Origin: Mucilaginibacter jinjuensis
GTDB lineage: Bacteria > Bacteroidota > Bacteroidia > Sphingobacteriales > Sphingobacteriaceae
Reading direction: 5' to 3'
DNA: 64,000 nucleotides
Assembly (NCBI RefSeq): GCF_028596025.1
Contig: NZ_CP117167.1
Span: 5,022,001 to 5,086,000 of the forward strand
Part shown: positions 16,428 through 25,037 of the stretch, piece after piece
How positions within the stretch are numbered: the stretch's first letter is position 1
How the letters are laid out: each line of letters starts with the position of its first letter
Made by a program: the position numbers and the translations under genes
The notes under the pieces: model-generated
Told to the model about the DNA's origin: nothing
Database searches by the model: none
The model's input: the letters and a program-made list of their open reading frames with translations, nothing else

Positions 16428-18863
16428 ATGTTTCCAGTTAAAACACAGGCCATTAAGGTCACCGTGGCATTGCTATTTGTGTTGATGCTCTTGCCATTTT
16501 ATGCCGCTAAAGCACAATCAGGCCGCCAAACGCTCGATTTTGATAAGGGCTGGCGCTTTCATTTGGGCGATGACAAAAACGTAGAAAGTACATCATTTAA
16601 CGATAAACTATGGCGACAACTCGATCTGCCGCACGACTGGAGCATTGAAGGTACCTTCAGCAAAGACAACCCTGCCAAACCCGAAGGCGGTGCACTACCG
16701 GGTGGCTTAGGCTGGTACCGTAAAACTTTTACCATCCCAACTACCGATAAAAACAAGATCATTTATATTGATTTCGGCGGCGTTTATCAGAAAAGCGATG
16801 TATGGATCAATGGCCATCATTTGGGTTTCAGGCCTAACGGTTATATCTCTTTCAGGTACGAACTTACTCCCTACCTAAAGTTTGGTGGCACAAACGTTAT
16901 TGTTGTTAAGGTTGATAATTCTGTTCAGCCTAACTCGCGTTGGTATTCGGGTTCGGGTATTTACCGTAATGTATGGCTGGTTAAAACCAACAGGATTGCG
17001 GTAAATAACTGGGGAACTTATGTAAGTACACCGAGGGTAAACGCACAATCGGCAGATGTATTGGTAAGTACCAAGGTTCGCCTAAAAATGCCTGCATCAA
17101 GCGTTAATATAAATACTACTATTTACAATGCGCAGGGCAAAGCAATAGTAAGCAATATTAAAAGTAATATAACTCTTTCCGATTCTATCTCTACTGTAAA
17201 CCAAACTTTAACTGTTAAATCGCCGGTGCTATGGTCGGTAGACCAGCCTTATTTGTATAAAGCGGTTACCAAAATTACGCAGGGCAAAACAGTTTTAGAT
17301 ACTTACACCACCAATGTGGGTATCCGCTCTTTTGTGTTTGATGCCGATAAGGGCTTTATTCTGAATGGCAAACCTGTTAAAATTTTAGGTGCGTGCGATC
17401 ATCATGATCTGGGCAGCTTGGGTGCAGCAGTCAATACCCGTGCTTTGGAGCGTCAGCTACAGATTTTAAAAGAGATGGGCTGTAACGGCATTCGTACTTC
17501 CCACAATCCACCTGCACCTGAATTGCTTGATCTGTGCGATAAAATGGGCTTTATTGTAATGGATGAGGCTTTTGATTGCTGGGAAAAGGGCAAGGTTGAT
17601 TACGATTATCACCTGTACTTTAAACAATGGCACAAACGCGATCTGGAAGATCAGATCCTGCGCGACCGTAACCACCCGAGCGTTTTTATATGGAGTATTG
17701 GAAACGAGATACCTCAACAGGCTGACACTGCTGCTTTACGAATAGCGCCGGAACTGGCCCGTATTGTACACAGCCTTGACCAAAGCCGCCCAATTACTAC
17801 CGCAAATGATCAGCCTACTAAGTTTAACCAGATCGTTAAATCGGGTGCGGTTGATTTGGTTGGTTATAATTATCATCACCAGCTTTATGAGAAATTCCAT
17901 GACGATTTCCCCGGCATGAAATTCATCGGTACCGAAACTACTTCGGCTTTGGAAACACGTGGTTTTTATGATATGCCTTCGGATAGTATCCGCAGATGGC
18001 CTATTGCCTGGGATAAACCGTTTAGCAACCCCGATGGTAACGGCAACGTAGTTTCGGCTTACGATAATGTTTCGGCACCATGGGGTTCACTGCACGAGGA
18101 AACCTGGAAACTGATTAAGAAACACAACTATCTCTCAGGCATGTATATCTGGACCGGCTTTGATTACCTGGGCGAACCTACACCGTACAGCTGGCCATCG
18201 CGCAGCTCTTACTTTGGTATTATTGACCTGGCAGGATTCCCGAAAGATGTTTACTACATGTACCAAAGCGAATGGGCTGATAAACCTGTGCTCCACATTT
18301 TCCCGCACTGGAACTGGAAACCGGGTAAGGTGGTTGACATCTGGGCGTATTATAACCATGCAGACGAGGTTGAACTATTCCTGAATGGAAAATCTCTGAG
18401 CGTTAAAAAAAAACAGGGCGAAGACCTGCACGTAATGTGGCGTGTACCATTTGAAGCCGGAACATTGAAAGCGGTATCACGCTTAAATGGTAAAGTAGTC
18501 TTAACCCGTACCATTAACACCGCCGGTAAAGCTGCCAAAATTGAACTGATTCCAGATCGAAACAATATTAAAGCCGATGGTAAAGACCTATCTTTTGTAA
18601 CCATTAAAATTTTGGATAAAGACGGTAACGTAGTACCTGATGCTGAGAACCGCGTTAACTTCAAAATCAACGGTCAGGGTTTCATTGCCAGCGTTGATAA
18701 CGGTGACCCGGTTAGTCATGATCCTTTTAAAGCATCATACCGTAAAGCGTTTCATGGATTGGCATTGGCCATTATTCAGGCTAAAGAAAAAGCCGGCGCA
18801 GTTAATTTAACTGCAGAGAGTGAAGGTTTGCAGGGTGCGAGTGTGGTTATAAAGGTTAAATAA
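16428..18863 (+). CDS. Secreted glycoside hydrolase family 2 (beta-galactosidase-like)
   Basis: The 811-residue protein has a signal peptide (to about AAKA, residue 28), an N-terminal sugar-binding jelly-roll domain (GWRFHLGDD, LPHDWSIEG, GGVYQKSDVWINGHHLG), an immunoglobulin-like domain, and a catalytic TIM barrel with acid/base E427 in WSIGNEIP and nucleophile E503 in FIGTETTSA. The C-terminal 200 residues contain DUF4982-like and Big-type beta domains. It would release terminal beta-galactosyl or related residues from polysaccharides in the periplasm. It stands alone, with no SusC/SusD pair or sigma factor beside it, so it is not part of an obvious polysaccharide locus. Confidence 0.92.
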   Translation: MFPVKTQAIKVTVALLFVLMLLPFYAAKAQSGRQTLDFDKGWRFHLGDDKNVESTSFNDKLWRQLDLPHDWSIEGTFSKDNPAKPEGGALPGGLGWYRKTFTIPTTDKNKIIYIDFGGVYQKSDVWINGHHLGFRPNGYISFRYELTPYLKFGGTNVIVVKVDNSVQPNSRWYSGSGIYRNVWLVKTNRIAVNNWGTYVSTPRVNAQSADVLVSTKVRLKMPASSVNINTTIYNAQGKAIVSNIKSNITLSDSISTVNQTLTVKSPVLWSVDQPYLYKAVTKITQGKTVLDTYTTNVGIRSFVFDADKGFILNGKPVKILGACDHHDLGSLGAAVNTRALERQLQILKEMGCNGIRTSHNPPAPELLDLCDKMGFIVMDEAFDCWEKGKVDYDYHLYFKQWHKRDLEDQILRDRNHPSVFIWSIGNEIPQQADTAALRIAPELARIVHSLDQSRPITTANDQPTKFNQIVKSGAVDLVGYNYHHQLYEKFHDDFPGMKFIGTETTSALETRGFYDMPSDSIRRWPIAWDKPFSNPDGNGNVVSAYDNVSAPWGSLHEETWKLIKKHNYLSGMYIWTGFDYLGEPTPYSWPSRSSYFGIIDLAGFPKDVYYMYQSEWADKPVLHIFPHWNWKPGKVVDIWAYYNHADEVELFLNGKSLSVKKKQGEDLHVMWRVPFEAGTLKAVSRLNGKVVLTRTINTAGKAAKIELIPDRNNIKADGKDLSFVTIKILDKDGNVVPDAENRVNFKINGQGFIASVDNGDPVSHDPFKASYRKAFHGLALAIIQAKEKAGAVNLTAESEGLQGASVVIKVK

Positions 18864-18868
18864 AACAA

Positions 18869-18937
18869 AAAGAGGCACAAAGTATTGTGCCTCTACGTAT
18901 CATATTAATGTAGAGACACAATATTTTGTGTCTCTTT
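18869..18937. repeat. REP-like hairpin, family E (GAGGCACAAA..TTGTGCCTC)
   Basis: Two short palindromes, AGAGGCACAAAGTATTGTGC-CTCT and AGAGACACAATATTTTGTGT-CTCT, lie 20 nt apart and can also pair with each other. It follows the GH2 stop directly, so it may serve as its terminator. A second copy is at 20999-21068. Confidence 0.8.
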
Positions 18938-18965
18938 TGTTAAGGACTTTCTGCCTCGTTTTATT

Positions 18966-19436
18966 TTATAGCTTACTTACAGATGAGGTAAACTTCCCTT
19001 CGGTAATTGTTACCGTTTTTGAATTTGAAAAATTTGTACCGGTAAACTGGAATGTGCCGGTTACAAATGAGCCAGAAAATGCCGTTATGGTAATACTACC
19101 CGAAGTTGCCTGGTACGTATCTGTTTTTGAAGTATAGGCAACAATCAAATTGTCTTTTACTACATCATAAGTGCCCACTTTAGGGTTTTCGAGCCCAAGG
19201 CCAATGCCTTCTGTGGTACTAACCTGGCCTAAAACCTGTAGGGTATTATTTGCACCGCTGCTGGTGTACCACTGAGCTACGGGTGCAATTGAAGTTTGCT
19301 CGAGTGTGCCATTTAACTTAAACGACATAGATGGCTTAGAAGAATCTGGTTGAGAATCGTCTTTGCTGTCTTTTTTGCAGGAAAATAATGTGATTGAGAG
19401 AACGGCTAATAATAGCGCAACTTTTAGTTGTTTCAT
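18966..19436 (-). CDS. Small secreted lipoprotein (DUF6252-like)
   Basis: The 156-residue protein has a lipoprotein signal with lipobox cysteine in LFSCKKDSKDD (cysteine near residue 20). The mature part begins with an acidic linker, then a beta-rich domain (SMSFKLNGTLEQTS and FSGSFVTGTFQFTG) like the single-domain calycin- or DUF6252-type lipoproteins common in Bacteroidota. It should be anchored in the outer or inner membrane. It is convergent with the GH2 gene across the E-family hairpin. No function can be assigned. Confidence 0.75.
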   Translation of the reverse strand: MKQLKVALLLAVLSITLFSCKKDSKDDSQPDSSKPSMSFKLNGTLEQTSIAPVAQWYTSSGANNTLQVLGQVSTTEGIGLGLENPKVGTYDVVKDNLIVAYTSKTDTYQATSGSITITAFSGSFVTGTFQFTGTNFSNSKTVTITEGKFTSSVSKL

Positions 19437-19554
19437 GAATTATGTAATAAGGTTAGGTAGAAAAATAAGCAAAAACAGCCCTATAAAAAAGCATGGATTT
19501 ACAAATGACTGTGTTTCAGTAAATTTAGTTTCAAGCAACAACTATCTTTATAAT

Positions 19555-20664
19555 TTAATCAGTTTGCTTTAGAGTTTTTAAAAGCAAATGGGCTATCGCT
19601 GTTAAATTTGTGCTGCCTATATTATAATTACGCATCAGGATAACGGCATAACCGCTTGATTGATCGATAGCCATTTCTGAAGTATAACCCGGCACCGAAC
19701 CGTTGTGCCCAATCACATCCAGGTCTGCACTTTTGTAAAGCATCAATCCAAGTCCATATTTTTCTCCACCTGGCGGCACTTCCTGCATTTGTTTACGGCT
19801 TTGAGTTGAGAGTAAGGCAGGCTTACCTATCAGCGACAAGGCAAACTTAGCCAGGTCGCGTGGGGTTGAGTAAATTCCACCATTGGGTACACGATAACCC
19901 CGGCCTTTCAATTCACGCACTGGTAAATCAATGTTAACTTCGCCATTTCCGTTCGACATACCTTCGGCAAGTCGGGGTAGCTTATCCTCGGGTAATGCAA
20001 AGTAAGTATCGGTCATGTGTAACGGATCTAAGATCCGTTGCTGCACCATTTGCATATAAGGCACACCGGCAGCCCGTGAGACGGCCAACCCAAGCATAGC
20101 GAAGCCGATATTGGAGTACAGGAACAGTTCGCCCGGCTTACTGTTGTAGGAGGTTTTGGGGATACATGCCAGAACCTTTTGCTCCCACTGATCGAGTGGT
20201 CCAACATCTGCACCATGCAAATCGGGTTCGCGTTTTAGTCCGGCTGTGTGCGAGGCCAGTTGCCTGAAAGTGATCTTGCTGTATTTATTATAATCTTTCA
20301 GATTCTTAATTTCAGGCAGATAGTTTTCAACCGGATCATCCGGCTTTATTTTGCCTTCTTCTACCATTTGCATCAATAAAGCGGCAGTGAAAACCTTGGT
20401 TATAGAGCCTATCCGATAAATATTATTGGTATCAGCAGGAATATTCTGCTCCATTTTTGCATAGCCAAAGGCTCCGGCCCAAATCACCTGATCATTTTTT
20501 ACAATAGCTACCGAGATACTACCGTGCAGGTTATCTTTTTGTAGGTCACTATTGATCTGATCTCCGATCAGGCTTATAACTGCACTCGCTTTAGAATTCA
20601 GCTGTCCGAAACTGTGTTGGCAAAATAAGGTGGCTATGATTAGGAGCAGGCATTTGATTTTCAT
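19555..20664 (-). CDS. Serine hydrolase of the class C beta-lactamase / PBP family
   Basis: The 369-residue exported protein has a signal peptide ending near SFGQ (residue 21). The active-site motif SITK gives S87 and K90, and YSN spans 183-185. The third motif, near GHNGSVPGY, matches the HxG version typical of D-aminopeptidases and esterases rather than true beta-lactamases. The likely role is periplasmic peptidase or esterase activity. It is a single leftward gene flanked by intergenic repeats. Confidence 0.88.
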   Translation of the reverse strand: MKIKCLLLIIATLFCQHSFGQLNSKASAVISLIGDQINSDLQKDNLHGSISVAIVKNDQVIWAGAFGYAKMEQNIPADTNNIYRIGSITKVFTAALLMQMVEEGKIKPDDPVENYLPEIKNLKDYNKYSKITFRQLASHTAGLKREPDLHGADVGPLDQWEQKVLACIPKTSYNSKPGELFLYSNIGFAMLGLAVSRAAGVPYMQMVQQRILDPLHMTDTYFALPEDKLPRLAEGMSNGNGEVNIDLPVRELKGRGYRVPNGGIYSTPRDLAKFALSLIGKPALLSTQSRKQMQEVPPGGEKYGLGLMLYKSADLDVIGHNGSVPGYTSEMAIDQSSGYAVILMRNYNIGSTNLTAIAHLLLKTLKQTD

Positions 20665-20782
20665 TGGGTAATGATTTGAAAAATCAATATACGTTTTTCA
20701 ACAATAATTAAGCAAGGATTGTCATACAGAGTTGTAAAATCCGGAGCCTTTAAAAATGTAATTACAAATTTTTAAATAAGTT

Positions 20783-20864
20783 CGTCATTGCGAGGAACGA
20801 AGCAATCGCGAACTATACAGAGCTGCTCTGTAAATCGGGGATTGCTTCGTTCCTCGCAATGACG
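20783..20864. repeat. REP-like hairpin, family A (GTCATTGCGAGGAACGAAGC)
   Basis: The left arm CGTCATTGCGAGGAACGAAG and its complement at the right end form a stem of about 25 bp. The loop carries its own palindrome CAGAGCTGCTCTG. Complete relatives are at 51501 and 56310. Confidence 0.9.
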
Positions 20865-20907
20865 GCAAGCTTGAATACCAAAAGGAACAAGAAAAAAACA
20901 AACTTTT

Positions 20908-20976
20908 CATGGGTAACCCCGTCGAAGTATGGTGCAGAGGGCCGACGCTTATGCTTCGACGGGGCTCAGCATGACA
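20908..20976. repeat. REP-like hairpin, family D (CCCCGTCGAAG)
   Basis: ACCCCGTCGAAGTATGGTGC on the left pairs with ATGCTTCGACGGGGCTCAGC on the right. Related copies are at 29026 and 34073. Confidence 0.8.
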
Positions 20977-20998
20977 GCGCTCTGGAATGGTTCAAAAA

Positions 20999-21068
20999 AA
21001 AGAGACACAAAATTTTGTGTCTCTACAATTCTATATTTTACGTAGAGGCACAATATTTTGTGTCTCTC
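20999..21068. repeat. REP-like hairpin, family E, second copy
   Basis: AGAGACACAAAATTTTGTGT-CTCT and AGAGGCACAATATTTTGTGT-CTCT are two adjacent palindromes like those at 18869 but in the opposite order. It ends 9 nt from the stop of the oxidoreductase gene and may terminate it. Confidence 0.8.
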
Positions 21069-21076
21069 TTATCATG

Positions 21077-22042
21077 TTATTCTCCCTCAAACTTCAACCC
21101 AATCTGCGCCCTTGCTTTATCCAACATACTAATCATTTCGCGCGACAAATCGTGTGTAATTACCGGGCTCTCGGTTAGGCCATCTTCAATCAACTGACAA
21201 AAATGTTCTGTTTCGTAATTGAGGCCTCCCGCAGTGAAGGGTTCATCCAGTTCAACAACGTGGCCGTCGAGGTAATCGATAGTAGCTTTTGATGGGTTCC
21301 ACCAGTTTTTGTGGATGGTGATATTGCCGAGGGTTCCGCAGATTAAGGCATCGCCTTTGCCATGCAGTTCGAAACCGCAATACAGTTGTGCATAACCATT
21401 TTGATGGCGGGTTTGAAACATGCTGAACATATCTACCCGCTTATCGCCAAAATGCCCCATGGTTTGCACTTCAAGCGCATTACCCAGCCAATCGGCAGCG
21501 AGGAAAACTTCATAAGGGGCAATGGCCATTAGGCCCCCGCCGATACCGGCATGGCTAAAATTAGGATGTTCCGGCTCTAAACCTGCAACCGATGAACCGG
21601 CGCGCACATACCCAACCGGACCGATGGGATCAGTCTCCAGGTGTTTTTTAAGTACACGGTATAAAGGAAAAAATGGAGGCTTCATGGCCTCCATAAATAA
21701 TAAATTTTGCTGTTTGGCAACAGCCAATATTTCTTCCAGCTGGGGTAAGTTTACAGCCGACGGCTTTTCGCACAATACATGCTTACCTGCTTTAAGCGCA
21801 GCAATGCTGTAATGCTTGTGGCTATCGGGCAGGGTAGCAATATAAACCGCATCAATATCTGATGCGGCTAAAAGTTCATCTACCGAAGCAAAAACCCGGC
21901 CTCCATATTTCGATACAAAATCGTTTACCGGTTCTGCCCTTCTGCTCCATGCACCTGTAAAACTTGCATCTTTAACCGTAGCCAGGCCCTGCATAAAACG
22001 GTGCGAGATCCGGCCTGTCCCTATAATACCCCAGCGAACCAT
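21077..22042 (-). CDS. Gfo/Idh/MocA-family oxidoreductase
   Basis: The 321-residue protein begins with a Rossmann motif WGIIGTGRISHRFMQ, followed by the family signature AGKHVLCEKPSAVNL (about residues 86-100) that holds the catalytic lysine of EKP. The C-terminal half is the usual beta-sheet substrate domain. It would oxidise or reduce a sugar or dihydrodiol using NAD(P). The upstream lipoprotein gene ends 7 nt before it, so the two are probably co-transcribed. Substrate unknown. Confidence 0.9.
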   Translation of the reverse strand: MVRWGIIGTGRISHRFMQGLATVKDASFTGAWSRRAEPVNDFVSKYGGRVFASVDELLAASDIDAVYIATLPDSHKHYSIAALKAGKHVLCEKPSAVNLPQLEEILAVAKQQNLLFMEAMKPPFFPLYRVLKKHLETDPIGPVGYVRAGSSVAGLEPEHPNFSHAGIGGGLMAIAPYEVFLAADWLGNALEVQTMGHFGDKRVDMFSMFQTRHQNGYAQLYCGFELHGKGDALICGTLGNITIHKNWWNPSKATIDYLDGHVVELDEPFTAGGLNYETEHFCQLIEDGLTESPVITHDLSREMISMLDKARAQIGLKFEGE

Positions 22043-22049
22043 AATCCTA

Positions 22050-23126
22050 TTACTGGTATTGAATGTAGATAGGGTGTGGTTTATAGTTTTTCATCACCTC
22101 AGCAGGCGTTAGCATGTGGTGAGGTGCTTTCTTAATATCGTTTTTGTAGAACAATTTAAAGCCTGTAAACTGTACCGGCTCATTGTGGATAAAGTAACGG
22201 TAAGTACCTGTTTTCAAATCAGGTTCGCCCCAGCCATCCATATCAATTACAGTTTGAACTTCTTTACGCAGTTTAATGTTCTGATAGTTGGTCAGCATCT
22301 TTTTAGTAAAGCGGTGAACGATCAAAATTTTTGGAGGCAAGTGGTATTTGTTAACCAGGTTAGCCAGGTAGCCCGATACATAATTTACATCGGCAGCATC
22401 ATAAGTACCGATTTTTTTGCCCGGGTGGGTTCCGTCTTTCATCGAGAATTCAGGATCCATACCGAAGTGCACCTGCGGCATAATCAGATATTTCTCTAAC
22501 AATGGCAACTCAGTCTGGATATTGCTTAATGATACCTGTACATCTAAAAACACAATAGCATGTGCTTTTTTAGCCAGTACCAAAACGCTGTCAATCTGCT
22601 TAAACGGCATGCGGTGGCGGTATTTACCATCTTTACCCGGATCGCCGCTGGCTACTACTGCAATGTAGTGCAGGGCTGGTTGAACAGGGATGGTTGGATC
22701 AATTTTTTCCCATGTTTTTACTTCGCCTTTTAATTTGGCAAGCATTTCATTAGGTGGCAGTTCGCCCAAAATACCCATTTTTTTAGAGTACAAGTTACCA
22801 TAGTAAGCCACTACCCTTTTAAACGGCAGGATTGCGCCATCCAAAGGATAAGGTGCACCTTTTACCGGCCATTTCCCTGTGGTATCGCCATTGGCCAAAT
22901 ACTTCATCAGCGAATCATACTTAGCTTTATCCAACGGCGGGTAAGTTGTTTTTACAACAGACAGGGTATCCGTATCGGCAACAGCAGTTTTTTTGGTACT
23001 GTCTGTTACAGTTGTTGTTTTAGTAGTTGTTTTTGCGGTGGTTTTGCTGCCATTACTGCAGTTGGTAAACAGTAATACGGATGCCAAAGCCATGGACCCC
23101 GTTAGTAAAAAAGCTTTAAATTTCAT
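22050..23126 (-). CDS. Uncharacterised secreted lipoprotein
   Basis: The 358-residue protein has a lipoprotein signal (LLFTNCSNGS, cysteine near residue 23), a threonine/lysine-rich linker to about residue 60, then a globular domain. Within it, RVVAYYGNLYSKKMGILGEL, HAIVFLDVQVSLSNIQTELP, PQVHFGMDPEFSM and PPKILIVHRFTKKML look like successive strand-plus-acid segments of a TIM-barrel hydrolase. I do not recognise the family; no catalytic pair can be named confidently. It precedes the Gfo/Idh/MocA gene by 7 nt in one transcription unit. Confidence 0.7.
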   Translation of the reverse strand: MKFKAFLLTGSMALASVLLFTNCSNGSKTTAKTTTKTTTVTDSTKKTAVADTDTLSVVKTTYPPLDKAKYDSLMKYLANGDTTGKWPVKGAPYPLDGAILPFKRVVAYYGNLYSKKMGILGELPPNEMLAKLKGEVKTWEKIDPTIPVQPALHYIAVVASGDPGKDGKYRHRMPFKQIDSVLVLAKKAHAIVFLDVQVSLSNIQTELPLLEKYLIMPQVHFGMDPEFSMKDGTHPGKKIGTYDAADVNYVSGYLANLVNKYHLPPKILIVHRFTKKMLTNYQNIKLRKEVQTVIDMDGWGEPDLKTGTYRYFIHNEPVQFTGFKLFYKNDIKKAPHHMLTPAEVMKNYKPHPIYIQYQ

Positions 23127-23244
23127 TTAAATATGGTTGTAAAGTATGCTGCTTAAGGTTTCGATTAACCAGTACCAAGATGGTTAAAATTATTTAATAG
23201 TTGATTTGATTTCGTAAAAGATTACTCATTTCAGTAATATCCTG

Positions 23245-24132
23245 CTATTCTTTTGTTTTATAGAACTTACCGAATACGCCCAAAGGTAATTTAATACCTG
23301 ATGTGGCCTGTAAATAAAGCTCACCTGTTTCCAGGTTTTCTACTTTGGGGAAAGCGCTGCGGATTAAATTTTCTACAATAACAGATGAGAAACCCAGTGA
23401 GTAGGTGTTCAGGATCAGGAAATGCTCTTCGGGGTCTAAAAGCTGCACAACATCCTGCATCATTTCATTGATATGGTCTTCCAGTTTCCATTTTTCGCCG
23501 TTAGGGCCGTGGCCATAAGCAGGTGGATCGAGGATGATACCGTTATATTTTTTGCCGCGTTTTAATTCGCGTTTTACAAATTTCAAAGCATCTTCTACCA
23601 CCCAGCGGATGTTTTCGAGGCTCGATAATTCCTGGTTTTCATTAGCCCAGCTCACCACCTGGCGGATAGAATCTACGTGTGTGGTATCTGCTCCGGCAGC
23701 CCTTGCTATTAATGATGCGCCGCCGGTATAAGCAAAAAGGTTAAGCACCTTAGGGCTTTTGGCCTTAAATTGTTTAACATGCTTAGAGATATAATCCCAG
23801 TTTACAGCTTGTTCGGGGAAAATACCAACGTGCTTAAATGAAGTTAATGCTAAACGGAACTGAATGGCCGCATCATCATTTTTGTAACCGATGTGCCAGC
23901 GGTCAGGCGTTTTAGGGTTCTTCTTCACCCAATCGCCCGAGGTTGCCGAACGGCCCCTGAAACGGATGGTTTGCAAACGCGTCCATTCGCTATCGGGTAA
24001 AATTTTAGCCCAAACAGCTTGTGGCTCGGGCCTAACGGTTATAACATCGCCAAAACGTTCCAGCTTTTCGAAATTGCCGCAATCAATTAATTCGTAGTCT
24101 TTCCAGTGCTGGGGCGTAAGGAGTTGGATCAT
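23245..24132 (-). CDS. Class I SAM-dependent methyltransferase (RlmI/RlmK-like)
   Basis: The 295-residue protein has a SAM-binding motif VLNLFAYTGGAS (about 134-145), an acidic post-I region THVDSIRQVVSWANEN, and the catalytic-loop motif ILDPPAYGHG. These match the catalytic part of 23S rRNA methyltransferases of the RlmI/RlmK type, but the N-terminal PUA domain is absent. An RNA or protein target is likely. The gap to the following ABC gene holds a word-repeat inverted repeat. Confidence 0.85.
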   Translation of the reverse strand: MIQLLTPQHWKDYELIDCGNFEKLERFGDVITVRPEPQAVWAKILPDSEWTRLQTIRFRGRSATSGDWVKKNPKTPDRWHIGYKNDDAAIQFRLALTSFKHVGIFPEQAVNWDYISKHVKQFKAKSPKVLNLFAYTGGASLIARAAGADTTHVDSIRQVVSWANENQELSSLENIRWVVEDALKFVKRELKRGKKYNGIILDPPAYGHGPNGEKWKLEDHINEMMQDVVQLLDPEEHFLILNTYSLGFSSVIVENLIRSAFPKVENLETGELYLQATSGIKLPLGVFGKFYKTKE

Positions 24133-24138
24133 ATTTTA

Positions 24139-24281
24139 GTTTTGAGTACCGGGTTGTGAGTTTCGAGTTATGAATACCAGACAACCGGCTTTATAAATTA
24201 CATTGCAAAGATAATATTTACCTTTTATACACTACTAAATTCTTCAAAGCACTCGTAACTCGCTACTCACTACTCGAAACT
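24139..24281. repeat. Word-repeat inverted repeat (GAGTTTCGAGTTATGA type)
   Basis: TTGTGAGTTTCGAGTTATGA on the left is complementary, with mismatches, to CTCGTAACTCGCTACTCACT plus ACTCGAAACT on the right, with about 75 nt between. The same words recur at 45537-45570. Confidence 0.65.
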
Positions 24282-24284
24282 ATA

Positions 24285-25037
24285 TTATAACTTCTCCCTC
24301 GCTGCCTGCATAAACTTGCTGGCAAATACAAATGAGTTTAGTTCTTTATTATCGGTGTGTGCAATTTCTTTGTTCGATCCTTCCCACCATTTTTGGCCCT
24401 GGTGTAGAAAGATAATATGGTCGCCAATACCCATTACAGAGTTCATATCGTGGGTAACCATTACGGTTGTTATCTTGTACTCGAGGGTTAATTCTGCGAT
24501 TAACTCGTCGATCACGATAGAGGTTTGCGGATCGAGGCCCGAGTTGGGTTCATCCACAAAAAGATATTTAGGTTCCATCGAAATGGCACGCGCAATACCC
24601 ACACGCTTTTTCATACCACCCGAAAGTTCGGACGGGTACAGTTTATTCTTTCCTTCGAGGTTAACCCGCCCTAAACAAAAATTGGCTCTTTCCAGCTTTT
24701 CGGCTTTAGACATGGTGGTGAACAGATTCAGCGGAAAAATGATATTCTGCTCAACTGTCATCGAATCAAACAAAGCCGAGTTTTGAAACAGCATCCCGAT
24801 TTGCTTACGGATAGGTACGCGCTGTTCGAAATCCATCTCTGTAAAATTTTCACCGTCGAAAATCACGTTGCCTTTGGTAGGTTCGTGCAAACCCACAATA
24901 CACTTAAGCAAAGTGGTTTTCCCAGAACCCGAACCGCCTATGATCAAATTATTTTTGCCCGGCTTAAAATCGGCAGTAATGCCTTTTAGTACTTCGTTAT
25001 CACCAAACGTTTTATAGATGTCTTTAATCTCAATCAT
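24285..25037 (-). CDS. ABC transporter ATPase, MlaF/Mkl type
   Basis: The ATPase has Walker A GGSGSGKTT, signature LSGGMKKR and Walker B KYLFVDEP, and most resembles ATPases of phospholipid-trafficking (Mla/Mce) transporters. I start it at the ATG at 25037 (MIEIKDIYKTFGDN), which overlaps the permease stop by 4 nt; a start at 25085 would add 16 unconserved residues. It energises the MlaE-like permease encoded just upstream for lipid movement between membranes. No MCE-domain substrate-binding gene follows within the window, so that partner must be elsewhere. Confidence 0.92.
   Translation of the reverse strand: MIEIKDIYKTFGDNEVLKGITADFKPGKNNLIIGGSGSGKTTLLKCIVGLHEPTKGNVIFDGENFTEMDFEQRVPIRKQIGMLFQNSALFDSMTVEQNIIFPLNLFTTMSKAEKLERANFCLGRVNLEGKNKLYPSELSGGMKKRVGIARAISMEPKYLFVDEPNSGLDPQTSIVIDELIAELTLEYKITTVMVTHDMNSVMGIGDHIIFLHQGQKWWEGSNKEIAHTDNKELNSFVFASKFMQAAREKL

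Larger units (their letters stand above)
20665..21076. other. Gene-free interval with three REP-like hairpins
   Basis: This 412-nt space between two leftward genes contains no credible coding sequence. It holds one hairpin each of families A (20783), D (20908) and E (20999), nearly back to back. Confidence 0.75.

Noticed and set aside
18966..19137. Rightward frame overlapping the lipoprotein gene
   Set aside because: It lacks any domain and opposes a gene with a clear lipobox.
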